DNA of 64,000 nt from Stygiobacter sp. (lineage in GTDB: Bacteria; Pseudomonadota; Alphaproteobacteria; Rhodospirillales; Magnetospirillaceae). The stretch lies in contig VBWB01000027.1 of assembly GCA_006218045.1 (NCBI GenBank), positions 1-64,000 on the forward strand, in the 5' to 3' direction. The notes under the pieces are model-generated. The model did not search any database and was not told where the DNA came from. It was given only the letters and a program-made list of their open reading frames with translations. Positions 25,916 through 34,295 of the stretch are shown one piece after another. Made by a program: the position numbers and the translations under genes. How positions within the stretch are numbered: the first letter of the stretch is position 1; each line of letters opens with the position of its first letter.

Positions 25916-26908
25916 ATGCAGCGGATCGGCATCATCGGCGCGGGGGCTTGGGGCACCGCCTTGGCGGTCACCGCCAGACGGGCGGGGCGCGACGTGGTGC
26001 TATGGGCGCATGAGCCCGAGGTGGCCGCCACCATCAACGCCACCCGCCGCAACCAGACCTATCTGCCCGACATCCACCTTGAATGCTGTATCCGCGCCAC
26101 CACCGACATGGCCGACGCCGTCAATGCCGACGCGGTGCTGCTGGTGACCCCGGCCCAGCATCTGCGCGCCACCGCCCGCGCCCTGGCGCCCTCTTGGCGG
26201 CCAGGCGTGCCGGCGGTGATCTGCGCCAAGGGCATCGAGCAGGGCAGCGATTGCATGATGACCGAGGTGGTGCAGGCGGAACTGCCCGAGGCGCCGCAAG
26301 CGGTGCTGTCGGGGCCGACCTTCGCCATCGAGGTGGCGCGCGGCCTGCCCACCGCCATCACCCTGGCCTGCGCCGATGCCGTGCTGGGGGCCGAATTGGT
26401 GGAGGCGCTGGGCACCCCCAGCTTCCGCCCCTATCTGTCCACCGATCTGATCGGGGCCGAGATCGGCGGCGCGGTCAAGAATGTGCTGGCCATCGCCTGC
26501 GGCATCGTCGAGGGCAAGGGCTATGGCGACAATGCGCGGGCCGCCCTGATCACCCGCGGTCTGGCGGAAATGTCGCGGCTGGCCCTGGCCAAGGGCGGGC
26601 GGGCGGAGAGCCTGATGGGGCTGTCGGGCATGGGCGATCTGATCCTGACCGCGTCATCGGCGCAATCGCGCAATTATTCCCTCGGCCTGATGCTGGGCCA
26701 GGGCCGCCGACTGGCCGACATCCTGGCCGAACGCAAGGCGGTGACCGAGGGCGTATGGTCGGCCGGCGCGGTGGTCGACATGGCCGCCCGCCTGGGCATC
26801 GAGATGCCCATCTGCGCCGCCGTCGACACCGTGCTCAACCATTCCTGTCCGCTGGATCAGGCCATCACCCAATTGCTGTCGCGTCCGTTCAAGGCGGAAA
26901 GCCATTAA
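25916..26908 (+). CDS. gpsA: Glycerol-3-phosphate dehydrogenase [NAD(P)+] GpsA
   Basis: GpsA reduces dihydroxyacetone phosphate to sn-glycerol 3-phosphate for phospholipid synthesis. The 330 residues begin with the Rossmann motif IIGAGAWGTALA (about residues 4-15). Later come VLSGPTFAIEVARGLPTA and the catalytic Lys segment GAEIGGAVKNVLAIACGI, followed by RAALITRGLAEM and LMGLSGMGDLILT. It heads a run with a YciI-like protein (14 bases after), an EVE protein and a Rieske protein. Confidence 0.97.
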   Translation: MQRIGIIGAGAWGTALAVTARRAGRDVVLWAHEPEVAATINATRRNQTYLPDIHLECCIRATTDMADAVNADAVLLVTPAQHLRATARALAPSWRPGVPAVICAKGIEQGSDCMMTEVVQAELPEAPQAVLSGPTFAIEVARGLPTAITLACADAVLGAELVEALGTPSFRPYLSTDLIGAEIGGAVKNVLAIACGIVEGKGYGDNARAALITRGLAEMSRLALAKGGRAESLMGLSGMGDLILTASSAQSRNYSLGLMLGQGRRLADILAERKAVTEGVWSAGAVVDMAARLGIEMPICAAVDTVLNHSCPLDQAITQLLSRPFKAESH

Positions 26909-26922
26909 CCGGAGAAATATTC

Positions 26923-27204
26923 ATGACCCTTTACATCATCACCTGCATGGACAAGCCCAATGCGTTGGAAGTGCGCTTGGCCAACCGTCAGGCCCATCTG
27001 GATTTCGCCAAGGATTGGGCCGATCGCATGCTGATCGGTGGCCCGCTTTTGTCCGATGACGGCGAGCGGATGCAGGGCTCCATGCTGATCCTGGACGTGG
27101 AAGACCGGGCCCAGGTGGACGAGTTCATCCAAAACGATCCCTATGGCAAGGCCGGCCTGTTTGAAAGCGTCACCGTGCGCCGCTACAAGAAGGTTCTGCC
27201 GTGA
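26923..27204 (+). CDS. YciI-like protein
   Basis: The 93 residues form a YciI/YCII-type ferredoxin-like fold. The pattern is YIITCMDKPNALEVRLANR, HLDFAKD, GGPLLSDDGERMQGSMLIL and FIQNDPYGKAGLFESV, with the conserved His and Asp positions (RQAHLDF, NDPY). Function is not settled for most members. It is a frequent companion of gpsA and EVE genes in alphaproteobacteria. The ATG at 26923 is preceded by a GGAGAA ribosome binding site. It is too short to be confused with its overlapping antisense-like frames. Confidence 0.9.
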   Translation: MTLYIITCMDKPNALEVRLANRQAHLDFAKDWADRMLIGGPLLSDDGERMQGSMLILDVEDRAQVDEFIQNDPYGKAGLFESVTVRRYKKVLP

Positions 27205-27229
27205 TGACCCCCATTCCGGGAGGAAGACG

Positions 27230-27643
27230 ATGAAATATTGGCTGGTCAAGTCGGAACCGGGCGCCTGGTCGTGGGATGATCAGGTGCGCGATGGCGTCAC
27301 CGCCTGGACCGGGGTGCGCAACTACCAGGCCAGCAATTTCCTCAAGGCCATGAGGGTGGGCGATCGCTGCTTTTTTTACCATTCGGTCAATGAAAAGCGC
27401 ATCGTCGGCATCGTCGAGGTGGTGCGCGAAGCCTATCCCGACCCCACCGCCGACGATCCGCGCTGGGTCTGCCCCGATTTGAAGGCGGTGTCCGCCGTGC
27501 CCCATCCGGTCACCCTGGCCGCGATCAAGGCCGATCCGCGTCTGGTCGAACTGCCGCTGATCCGGCAGTCGCGGCTGTCGGTGATGCCTATCGACGATGA
27601 AAGCTGGGCGCAGATCTGCGCCATGGGGCAGGTGGCGCCGTGA
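27230..27643 (+). CDS. EVE domain protein (PUA-like)
   Basis: The 137 residues match the EVE domain, a PUA-like fold thought to bind modified nucleic-acid bases: YWLVKSEPGAWSWDDQ, TAWTGVRNYQASNFLKAMRVGD, FFYHSVNEKRIVGIVEVVREAYPDPTA and the C-terminal LIRQSRLSVMPI. The ATG at 27230 follows a GGAGGAAG ribosome binding site. The stop overlaps the GTG of the Rieske gene. Its substrate base is unknown. Confidence 0.95.
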   Translation: MKYWLVKSEPGAWSWDDQVRDGVTAWTGVRNYQASNFLKAMRVGDRCFFYHSVNEKRIVGIVEVVREAYPDPTADDPRWVCPDLKAVSAVPHPVTLAAIKADPRLVELPLIRQSRLSVMPIDDESWAQICAMGQVAP

Positions 27644-27984
27644 TCCTGTGCCGGCTTGACGATCTGGCCGATCCGGGGGCCAAGGGGCCGTTCCTGGTGG
27701 ACCTTGACGGCGAGCGCAAACAGGTCTTCATCGTCCGTTATGACGGGCAGGTCCGCGGTTACCTCAATTCCTGCCCGCATGTGGGGGCGCCGTTGGAGAT
27801 GGATCGGGACAAGTTCCTCGATCTGACCGGATCGGAAATCATCTGCGCCCTCCATGCCGCCCGCTTCGACCCGCTGACCGGCGACTGCACCTGGGGGCCG
27901 TGCCGGGGGCGGCGGCTGACGCCGGTAGCCCTGAGTATCGAGGATGGGGCGGTGAGACTGGCCCCTTCCCCCGATCTTTCATAG
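27640..27984 (+). CDS. Rieske [2Fe-2S] domain protein
   Basis: The 114 residues are essentially a stand-alone Rieske domain. The two ligand pairs are Cys-Pro-His (LNSCPHVGAPLE, about residues 47-58) and Cys-X2-His (IICALHAARFDPLTGDC). There is no signal peptide or membrane anchor, so it is a soluble cytoplasmic ferredoxin-like protein, comparable to NirD or dioxygenase ferredoxins. Translation starts at a GTG overlapping the EVE stop (GTGA). The redox partner is unknown. Confidence 0.92.
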   Translation: MILCRLDDLADPGAKGPFLVDLDGERKQVFIVRYDGQVRGYLNSCPHVGAPLEMDRDKFLDLTGSEIICALHAARFDPLTGDCTWGPCRGRRLTPVALSIEDGAVRLAPSPDLS

Positions 27985-28162
27985 ATGTGTCACATCATTG
28001 CGCGATTGCATCTGAAAAGAATCGGATCATTGCGCGGCGGGGGTTGAGTCGGGCGCGGATTATGACCATAATTCCGGCCAGCATCGGGGAAACATGCCGC
28101 GCCGCACCCAAAAAGGGCGGCGTAAAATCAAACGAAGCATAAAATTTGGGAGACAACCTGAC

Positions 28163-30002
<1,840 letters not shown>

Positions 30003-30019
30003 GGTCAGCTGAAACGATG

Positions 30020-30050
30020 AAGGCCCGCCGGAAACGGCGGGCCTTTTTCT
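30020..30050 (+). terminator. Rho-independent terminator after acs
   Basis: A perfect 9-base GC stem (GGCCCGCCG with CGGCGGGCC) around a GAAA loop is followed by TTTTTCT, 18 bases past the acs stop at 30002. Its presence supports 30002 as the original end of acs, because the shifted frame reads straight through it. Confidence 0.9.
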
Positions 30051-30113
30051 TTGGCACTGGCGCAATGGCCCGGCTGTGCCTATGTTTAGAACGGTTTTTA
30101 AAGGAATGATCCT

Positions 30114-30923
30114 TTGCTTGGGGAAGTCGCCGCCGTGATTGCAGGAAGTTTGGCACTGGCCATGGGTGGATTGGCCTTCTTTCAACGTGACATGATCTAT
30201 CACCCGGGCAAGGAACGCATCGACCCCGCCGAGGCCGGCGTACCGGAAATGGTGCAGACGCGCATCACCACCCATGACGGCTTCATCAACACCGCCTGGT
30301 ACGCGCCGCCGCGCGATCGCTATCACCCCACCTTGGTCTATTTTCATGGCAATGCCGGCACGGTGGCCAATCGCGCTCATAAGGCGCGGCTGTTCATGGA
30401 TGCCGGTTTCGGCGTATTGCTGGTGGGCTATCGCGGCTATGGCGGCAATGCCGGCTCGCCTTCGGAAGAGGGCCTTTATTCCGATGCTCGTGGAGCCCTG
30501 GGCTGGCTGATCAGCCGTGGCGTGCCGCAAGGCCAGATCGTCCTTTACGGCGAATCCTTGGGGACCGGCGTGGCGGTGCAGATGGCCACCGAGCTGCCTA
30601 ATCTGGTCGGCGTGGTGTTGGAAGCCCCCTATACCCGCCTGCCCGATCTGGCCCCGGCCTATGTGCTGCCGGGCTTCGCCGAACTGGCCATGCTCGATCG
30701 CTTCGACAATCGCGCCAAGATCGGCCAGGTCCGGGCGCCGATGCTGATCGTGCACGGCGAGCACGATGGGGTGGTGCCGGTGGCCATGGGGCGTGAACTG
30801 AAGGAACGCGCCCGCATGGGCGTGGAGGCCCATTTCATCGCCGCTGCCGGCCACAACGACCTGTACAACCACGGTGCCAGTCAGCTGGTGGTGAACTTCG
30901 TCCGCAAACAGTTGGAACCCTAG
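30114..30923 (+). CDS. Alpha/beta hydrolase, membrane-anchored (ABHD13-like)
   Basis: The 269 residues begin with one hydrophobic segment (about residues 5-24) and continue as a serine-hydrolase fold: VYFHGNAGTVANR (oxyanion loop), nucleophile elbow LYGESLGTGVA (Ser in GESLG), later VHGEHDGVVPV (Asp) and AAGHNDLYNHG (His). This is the Bem46/ABHD13 pattern. The substrate is unknown. Translation probably starts at a TTG (30114) after AAGGAA; a GTG eight codons later is an alternative. It follows the acs terminator and stands alone. Confidence 0.9.
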   Translation: MLGEVAAVIAGSLALAMGGLAFFQRDMIYHPGKERIDPAEAGVPEMVQTRITTHDGFINTAWYAPPRDRYHPTLVYFHGNAGTVANRAHKARLFMDAGFGVLLVGYRGYGGNAGSPSEEGLYSDARGALGWLISRGVPQGQIVLYGESLGTGVAVQMATELPNLVGVVLEAPYTRLPDLAPAYVLPGFAELAMLDRFDNRAKIGQVRAPMLIVHGEHDGVVPVAMGRELKERARMGVEAHFIAAAGHNDLYNHGASQLVVNFVRKQLEP

Positions 30924-31155
30924 GCGGAAGTGACAAATCAGGATTCCCCTGACGCCCGGAATGTGATTGAAACCTGATTCTCGGGAGGCTGCGCTTCGAC
31001 GCGCTCCGATGGCTGGCCCGTCCAGCGATCCCGTGACATGATCCAGGAATCCGCCGCCCCTTTGGGCGATGATCCCATCATCAGCAGCGCCGGGGTTGCA
31101 CAAGCGCTGTTGATCCACGCTCGGGGCAAAACATACGGTTTGGCCGACTGTGTAT

Positions 31156-31240
31156 TGGTGGGGACGGCGGGACTTGAACCCGCAAGGCCGAAGCCGGGCG
31201 ATTTTAAGTCGCCAGAGTTTACCAATTTCTCCACGTCCCC
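31156..31240 (-). tRNA. tRNA-Leu (UAA anticodon)
   Basis: The gene reads 5' to 3' on the minus strand from 31240. The acceptor stem is GGGGACG with CGTCCCC, and a discriminator A and encoded CCA finish the 3' end. The D arm is GAG/CTC, and the anticodon stem GGCGA/TCGCC encloses loop CTTAAAA (anticodon TAA). A long variable arm (CGGCTTCGGCC) is the class II tRNA-Leu hallmark, and the T arm is GCGGG-TTCAAGT-CCCGC. It spans 85 bases. Confidence 0.97.
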
Positions 31241-31257
31241 GCGTGGCTAGAAGTCGA

Positions 31258-31287
31258 TATTCTTTCGTTTACGGACAACGCTGTCAA
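31258..31287 (-). promoter_or_regulatory. Sigma-70 promoter for tRNA-Leu
   Basis: On the minus strand a perfect TTGACA (31287-31282) is followed after 18 bases by AGAATA (31263-31258). That places the transcription start roughly 10 bases before the tRNA 5' end. The consensus -35 box and the position make this a good candidate. Confidence 0.6.
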
Positions 31288-31302
31288 TGTTGATGCCGGG
31301 CA

Positions 31303-31322
31303 AACATGCAGGCCTGCATGTT
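31303..31322. repeat. 20-base perfect palindrome upstream of tRNA-Leu
   Basis: AACATGCAGGCCTGCATGTT is fully self-complementary. It is flanked by direct copies of ATGCCGG (31293-31299 and 31323-31329). It lies just upstream of the tRNA -35 box and downstream of the minus-strand gene at 31498. It could be a protein-binding site, or a hairpin ending that gene's transcript. Confidence 0.7.
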
Positions 31323-31497
31323 ATGCCGGAGAAAGCCGAAGCCTTTCGTTTCGGATCGGCGTCGGCATCGTAGCTTTCCAACATGGCGACGCCACCGGGT
31401 TTGTTCGGAAGCAAGGGCTCGATGCTCGCCCATGCGCCCAATCGGGCCGGACTGCCGGTCCCGCAAAAGCTGGACGCCTTGGGAGCCTAGTGGGTCT

Positions 31498-32370
31498 TCA
31501 GGCGGCATTGCCGCCAAGGCGCAACAATGCCATGCGGACATTGTGGCGGAACTGGCCGATACGGTCGATGGCATCGTTGCCGCCGGCCTGGGTCAGCGCA
31601 GTCTTGCGCTCGGGGCTCAAGGCCTTGGGATCGCAGCCGGCGAACAGGGCATCGAACAGGCGCAGCATGTGCCGTTCGGTGAAATGATGCGCCTCGCGTT
31701 CCTGTGCCGTCTTGGCGACAAAGCTATTGGACCCCAGCGACACCGTGGTCGGATTCTGGTTCATCACCAGCAGGAACCAGTCCTTGCGCGGGTCGAAGCG
31801 GCGAAAGCTCTTGGCGATACCCAGGCGCACCCGATCGACGATCTGGACGCTGCGGCGATCGGCGTGAAAGCGGTCCCAGTCGATACCGCCATCCTCGCCG
31901 CGATAGGTCTCGGCGATCAACTTGGCCCGCCCGCGCAGATCCGCATACATCTCGTCCCCCAGGATCATCTTGAGCGCGGTGAAGAATTGCGGCAATTGCC
32001 GCCGTTCCAGACCATGGACGCCATCGCCGAACATTTCGGCAAACGGCTGGGCGACCAAGCGACCGAAATGATCCTGGCGCTTGCGTTCCAGGTCGGCGGT
32101 GATGAAGGCCTCGCGGCAGCTGATTTCCGAGCGGGCGAACAATTCGGCCACCGGCCCCTCGGCCTTGAGGAAGGCGACGGCCAGACGCTGTACCTGATCC
32201 AGTGAAATCTGGCCATTGCTGGAAGCCCGTTCCAGCACGGTGATGAAATGACGGAACGCCGGCTCCCAATTGGCACGGCACCGCCCCCCGACCTTGGAAC
32301 GGGCGGGAACAGTGTCCAGGGGAGCTGGGGCAACATTCGGCGGCTTGTGCATGGGCGCCCACCTGAGCAT
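31498..32370 (-). CDS. Hypothetical protein
   Basis: The 290 residues are not recognised. Apart from a proline-rich start the protein looks soluble and mostly helical, with segments such as EPAFRHFITVLERASSNGQISLDQV, ERKRQDHFGRLVAQPFAEMFG, ALKMILGDEMYADLRGRAKL and DWFLLVMNQNPTTVSLG. No signal peptide, membrane helix or catalytic motif is evident. Starts at 32370 or 32352 (MHKPPN) are possible. It is the first of three unrecognised genes next to tRNA-Leu. The 257 bases between it and the tRNA hold only a palindrome and the tRNA promoter. Confidence 0.75.
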   Translation of the reverse strand: MLRWAPMHKPPNVAPAPLDTVPARSKVGGRCRANWEPAFRHFITVLERASSNGQISLDQVQRLAVAFLKAEGPVAELFARSEISCREAFITADLERKRQDHFGRLVAQPFAEMFGDGVHGLERRQLPQFFTALKMILGDEMYADLRGRAKLIAETYRGEDGGIDWDRFHADRRSVQIVDRVRLGIAKSFRRFDPRKDWFLLVMNQNPTTVSLGSNSFVAKTAQEREAHHFTERHMLRLFDALFAGCDPKALSPERKTALTQAGGNDAIDRIGQFRHNVRMALLRLGGNAA

Positions 32371-32535
32371 CCGGTCAATCCGGCCCCTCTACACTGACAC
32401 ATCAGGCCGGATTTAATCCTTATGGCCTTGGTATGATGCGCACAGGATGTGCGGCCCATTTTTGGGCTTGCTATGCGGACAATAATGGAGCACCATAATG
32501 ACCATTAACGGGCCGCATACAGGCCGGAGGTTGTC

Positions 32536-32919
32536 ATGCAATTCCGCGAACGCGCCAAGGTTATCCAACTTATCCGCACCGTATACGACCCCGCCATCAA
32601 ACGCGGGCGGGCGGAACTGGTGGGTACGCTGGACAAGGATTCCCCGGAAATCGGGGATGCCCTGCGCCAAGCCTGCTCGCCGGCGGAACTGGTGGAAGTC
32701 GAGACCTATCTGGCTCAACGCGAACGGGCGCTGTCACAGGACGCGGTACGCGAGGCGGCCCAAGGACTGCCGGCACAGATGCGCATGGCGGAACGTTATT
32801 TCCGCCTGGGCGGCGACGCCCTGGCCGGAACCCAGGCGGCGGAAATCTACGCCGCCTGGGAAGACCTGAAGAAGGTTTTGCACAAAAGCGGCTACCGCAA
32901 GCAAAAGCGGGGCGACTAG
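32536..32919 (+). CDS. Hypothetical helical protein
   Basis: The 127 residues are not recognised. The composition is charged and helical: FRERAKVIQLIRTVYDPAIKRG, ELVEVETYLAQRERALSQDAVREAA, MRMAERYFRLGGDAL, and a basic tail ending KSGYRKQKRGD. There is no membrane segment or signal. The 165-base gap before it, shared with the divergent gene at 31498-32370, contains inverted arms TAATGG (32483-32488) and CCATTA (32502-32507) that may be an operator. A second small gene follows 15 bases later and may be cotranscribed. Confidence 0.7.
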   Translation: MQFRERAKVIQLIRTVYDPAIKRGRAELVGTLDKDSPEIGDALRQACSPAELVEVETYLAQRERALSQDAVREAAQGLPAQMRMAERYFRLGGDALAGTQAAEIYAAWEDLKKVLHKSGYRKQKRGD

Positions 32920-32934
32920 CGGGAGGGTTATGAG

Positions 32935-33108
32935 ATGAACACTGAACAATTGTTGGAATCGGGCCGCATGATCAGTCGGGCTTTCGACCTGTTGGAACGG
33001 GCCAACGATTTCTTCCTGCCCCTTGAAGCCTCGCTGATCAGCAAGCGCGGCCTGCTGGACGAGGCCCGCCGGGCCGTCGACGCCGCCAAAGCCGCTCTGC
33101 GGCACTGA
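32935..33108 (+). CDS. 57-residue hypothetical protein
   Basis: This short gene lies 15 bases after the previous one, with a GGGAGGG ribosome binding site six bases before its ATG. The product is helical and charged (LLESGRMISRAFDLLERANDF, LLDEARRAVDAAKAALRH), like a small coiled-coil protein. Its last codons and stop fall inside the first unit of the 27-base hairpin array at 33091-33186. I recognise no family. Good spacing and codon use support it. Confidence 0.6.
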   Translation: MNTEQLLESGRMISRAFDLLERANDFFLPLEASLISKRGLLDEARRAVDAAKAALRH

Positions 33109-33186
33109 TAGAGCAAAGCCGCTCTGCGGCACTGATCGAGTAAAGCCGCTCTGCGGCACGGATCAATCGAGGCCGCTCTGCGGCAC
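33091..33186. repeat. Four 27-bp tandem hairpin units
   Basis: The core GCCGCTCTGCGGCAC recurs at 33091, 33118, 33145 and 33172, exactly 27 bases apart. Each core folds as GCCGC-TCT-GCGGC. The first copy is the 3' end of the 57-residue gene including its stop region; the last ends 4 bases before the stop of the convergent DUF2141 gene. The linkers diverge (for example TGATAGAGCAAA and TGATCGAGTAAA). Confidence 0.95.
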
Positions 33187-33189
33187 GGG

Positions 33190-33648
33190 TCAGTAGCGCA
33201 CCTTAAGGGTGATGGTCCGGCCTTCGGCGGGAATGTCGAACGCGCATTCGTCGAAGGCCGGCGGCCCCGAGACCTCGGGGTCGTTGGACAGAGCGTAGCC
33301 CTCGGTCGGGATCATGCCCATGAAGCGGTCGAGGCCGCCATCGCCGTCTTCATCGTGATAGGCCATGATGGCGTAACGCCCCGCCGGCACCGGGCCGAAG
33401 CCGATGCTGGCTTGTCCCGGACGGGCGGCGGCGGTGCGGATGGCGGCGGCGGTGCGGATGGCGGCGGCGCGGTCTTCCTTGCGGAAGGTCTCCGCCCGGT
33501 CGTAAAGACCGACGCGCAAGCCGCCCTGGTCATGGGCGACACCGTCCAGGATGACGGTCAGATCGCCGGCCTGGGCCGAGCTGATGCCGCCCAAGCCGCC
33601 GATGACCGCGGCCACCCACGCCAGAGACCTGTATTTTCCCGTCCTCAT
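33190..33648 (-). CDS. Exported DUF2141 domain protein
   Basis: The 152 residues begin with a Sec signal peptide (cleavage probably after AQA, about residue 27) and continue as DUF2141: LTVILDGVAHDQGGLRVGLYDRAETF, FGPVPAGRYAIMAYHDEDGDGGLDRFMGMIPTEGYALSND. The family is periplasmic with unknown function. An Ala-rich insert in the middle (AAAIRTAAAIRTAAA) comes from an 18-base tandem duplication. The start overlaps the cytochrome b stop as ATGA, so it belongs to the octahaem cytochrome operon. Confidence 0.9.
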   Translation of the reverse strand: MRTGKYRSLAWVAAVIGGLGGISSAQAGDLTVILDGVAHDQGGLRVGLYDRAETFRKEDRAAAIRTAAAIRTAAARPGQASIGFGPVPAGRYAIMAYHDEDGDGGLDRFMGMIPTEGYALSNDPEVSGPPAFDECAFDIPAEGRTITLKVRY

Positions 33649-34295
33649 CGCATATCCACCGTCTTGGTTTCCGCCAGATAGGCCTCTTCCACCTCGGACA
33701 GCTCCACTTTGTCATAACCGGTGATCATGGTCTTGACGTAATGCAGCGGCGTCTTGCCGGTGGTGGTCATATAGATGTGAATGATGACGAAGGTGCCCAT
33801 GGCGAAGGCGGCCACGGTGTGCAGCACCGCCACCAGCCACAGGGCGTCGCCCGACCACGGCTGCCCCGCCCACTCGTTGTAGAACAGGTAAAGCAGGCCG
33901 GTCAGCCACAGCGCCGGGCCGATGATCACCATGAAGGTCATGTAGGCCAGCGATTGAAGCGCGTTCTGCTTGCGTTGCAGCGACTTCTTATAGGGGTGCG
34001 GCTCGCCCACCAGGATACCGTAGGCGTAGAAGCGGATGACCTTCAATATCCCCTTCTTGAACAGATATTGCCGCCATTGGCCGGTGGTGAAGTTCCAGAA
34101 GGTGGTGAACACCCACAATCCCATCAGCGCGTAGGCGGCATAGGTATGGATAGTCACCGCCTGGCCGAATTTGAGCAGCGAATGGGTGCCATGAATCCCC
34201 AACCCGGTGAAGAACAGGGTGAAGATCAGCACCGCCTGCGACCAGTGCCAGAAGCGCTCGTAGCGCGTATAGATCATCACATCGCGTTTAATCAT
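33645..34295 (-). CDS. Membrane cytochrome b (formate dehydrogenase gamma/hydrogenase b type)
   Basis: The 216 residues have four to five membrane helices and the histidines expected for b-haem ligation (FWHWSQAVLIFTLFFTGLGIHG near the N-terminus, VTIHTYAAYALMG, LHTVAAFAMGTFVIIHIYM near the end). The family carries electrons between the quinone pool and periplasmic redox partners. Here it is coupled to an octahaem cytochrome (8-base overlap) and should exchange electrons between that protein and quinone. The direction of flow cannot be read from the sequence. Confidence 0.88.
   Translation of the reverse strand: MIKRDVMIYTRYERFWHWSQAVLIFTLFFTGLGIHGTHSLLKFGQAVTIHTYAAYALMGLWVFTTFWNFTTGQWRQYLFKKGILKVIRFYAYGILVGEPHPYKKSLQRKQNALQSLAYMTFMVIIGPALWLTGLLYLFYNEWAGQPWSGDALWLVAVLHTVAAFAMGTFVIIHIYMTTTGKTPLHYVKTMITGYDKVELSEVEEAYLAETKTVDMR

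Noticed and set aside
31156-33186. Genomic island with integrase at tRNA-Leu
   Set aside because: No integrase and no direct copy of the tRNA 3' end was seen; kept only as a patch of unrecognised genes.
33091-33186. CRISPR array
   Set aside because: The 27-base period has no variable spacers of the right length, the cores are 15-base hairpins, and no cas genes are near.
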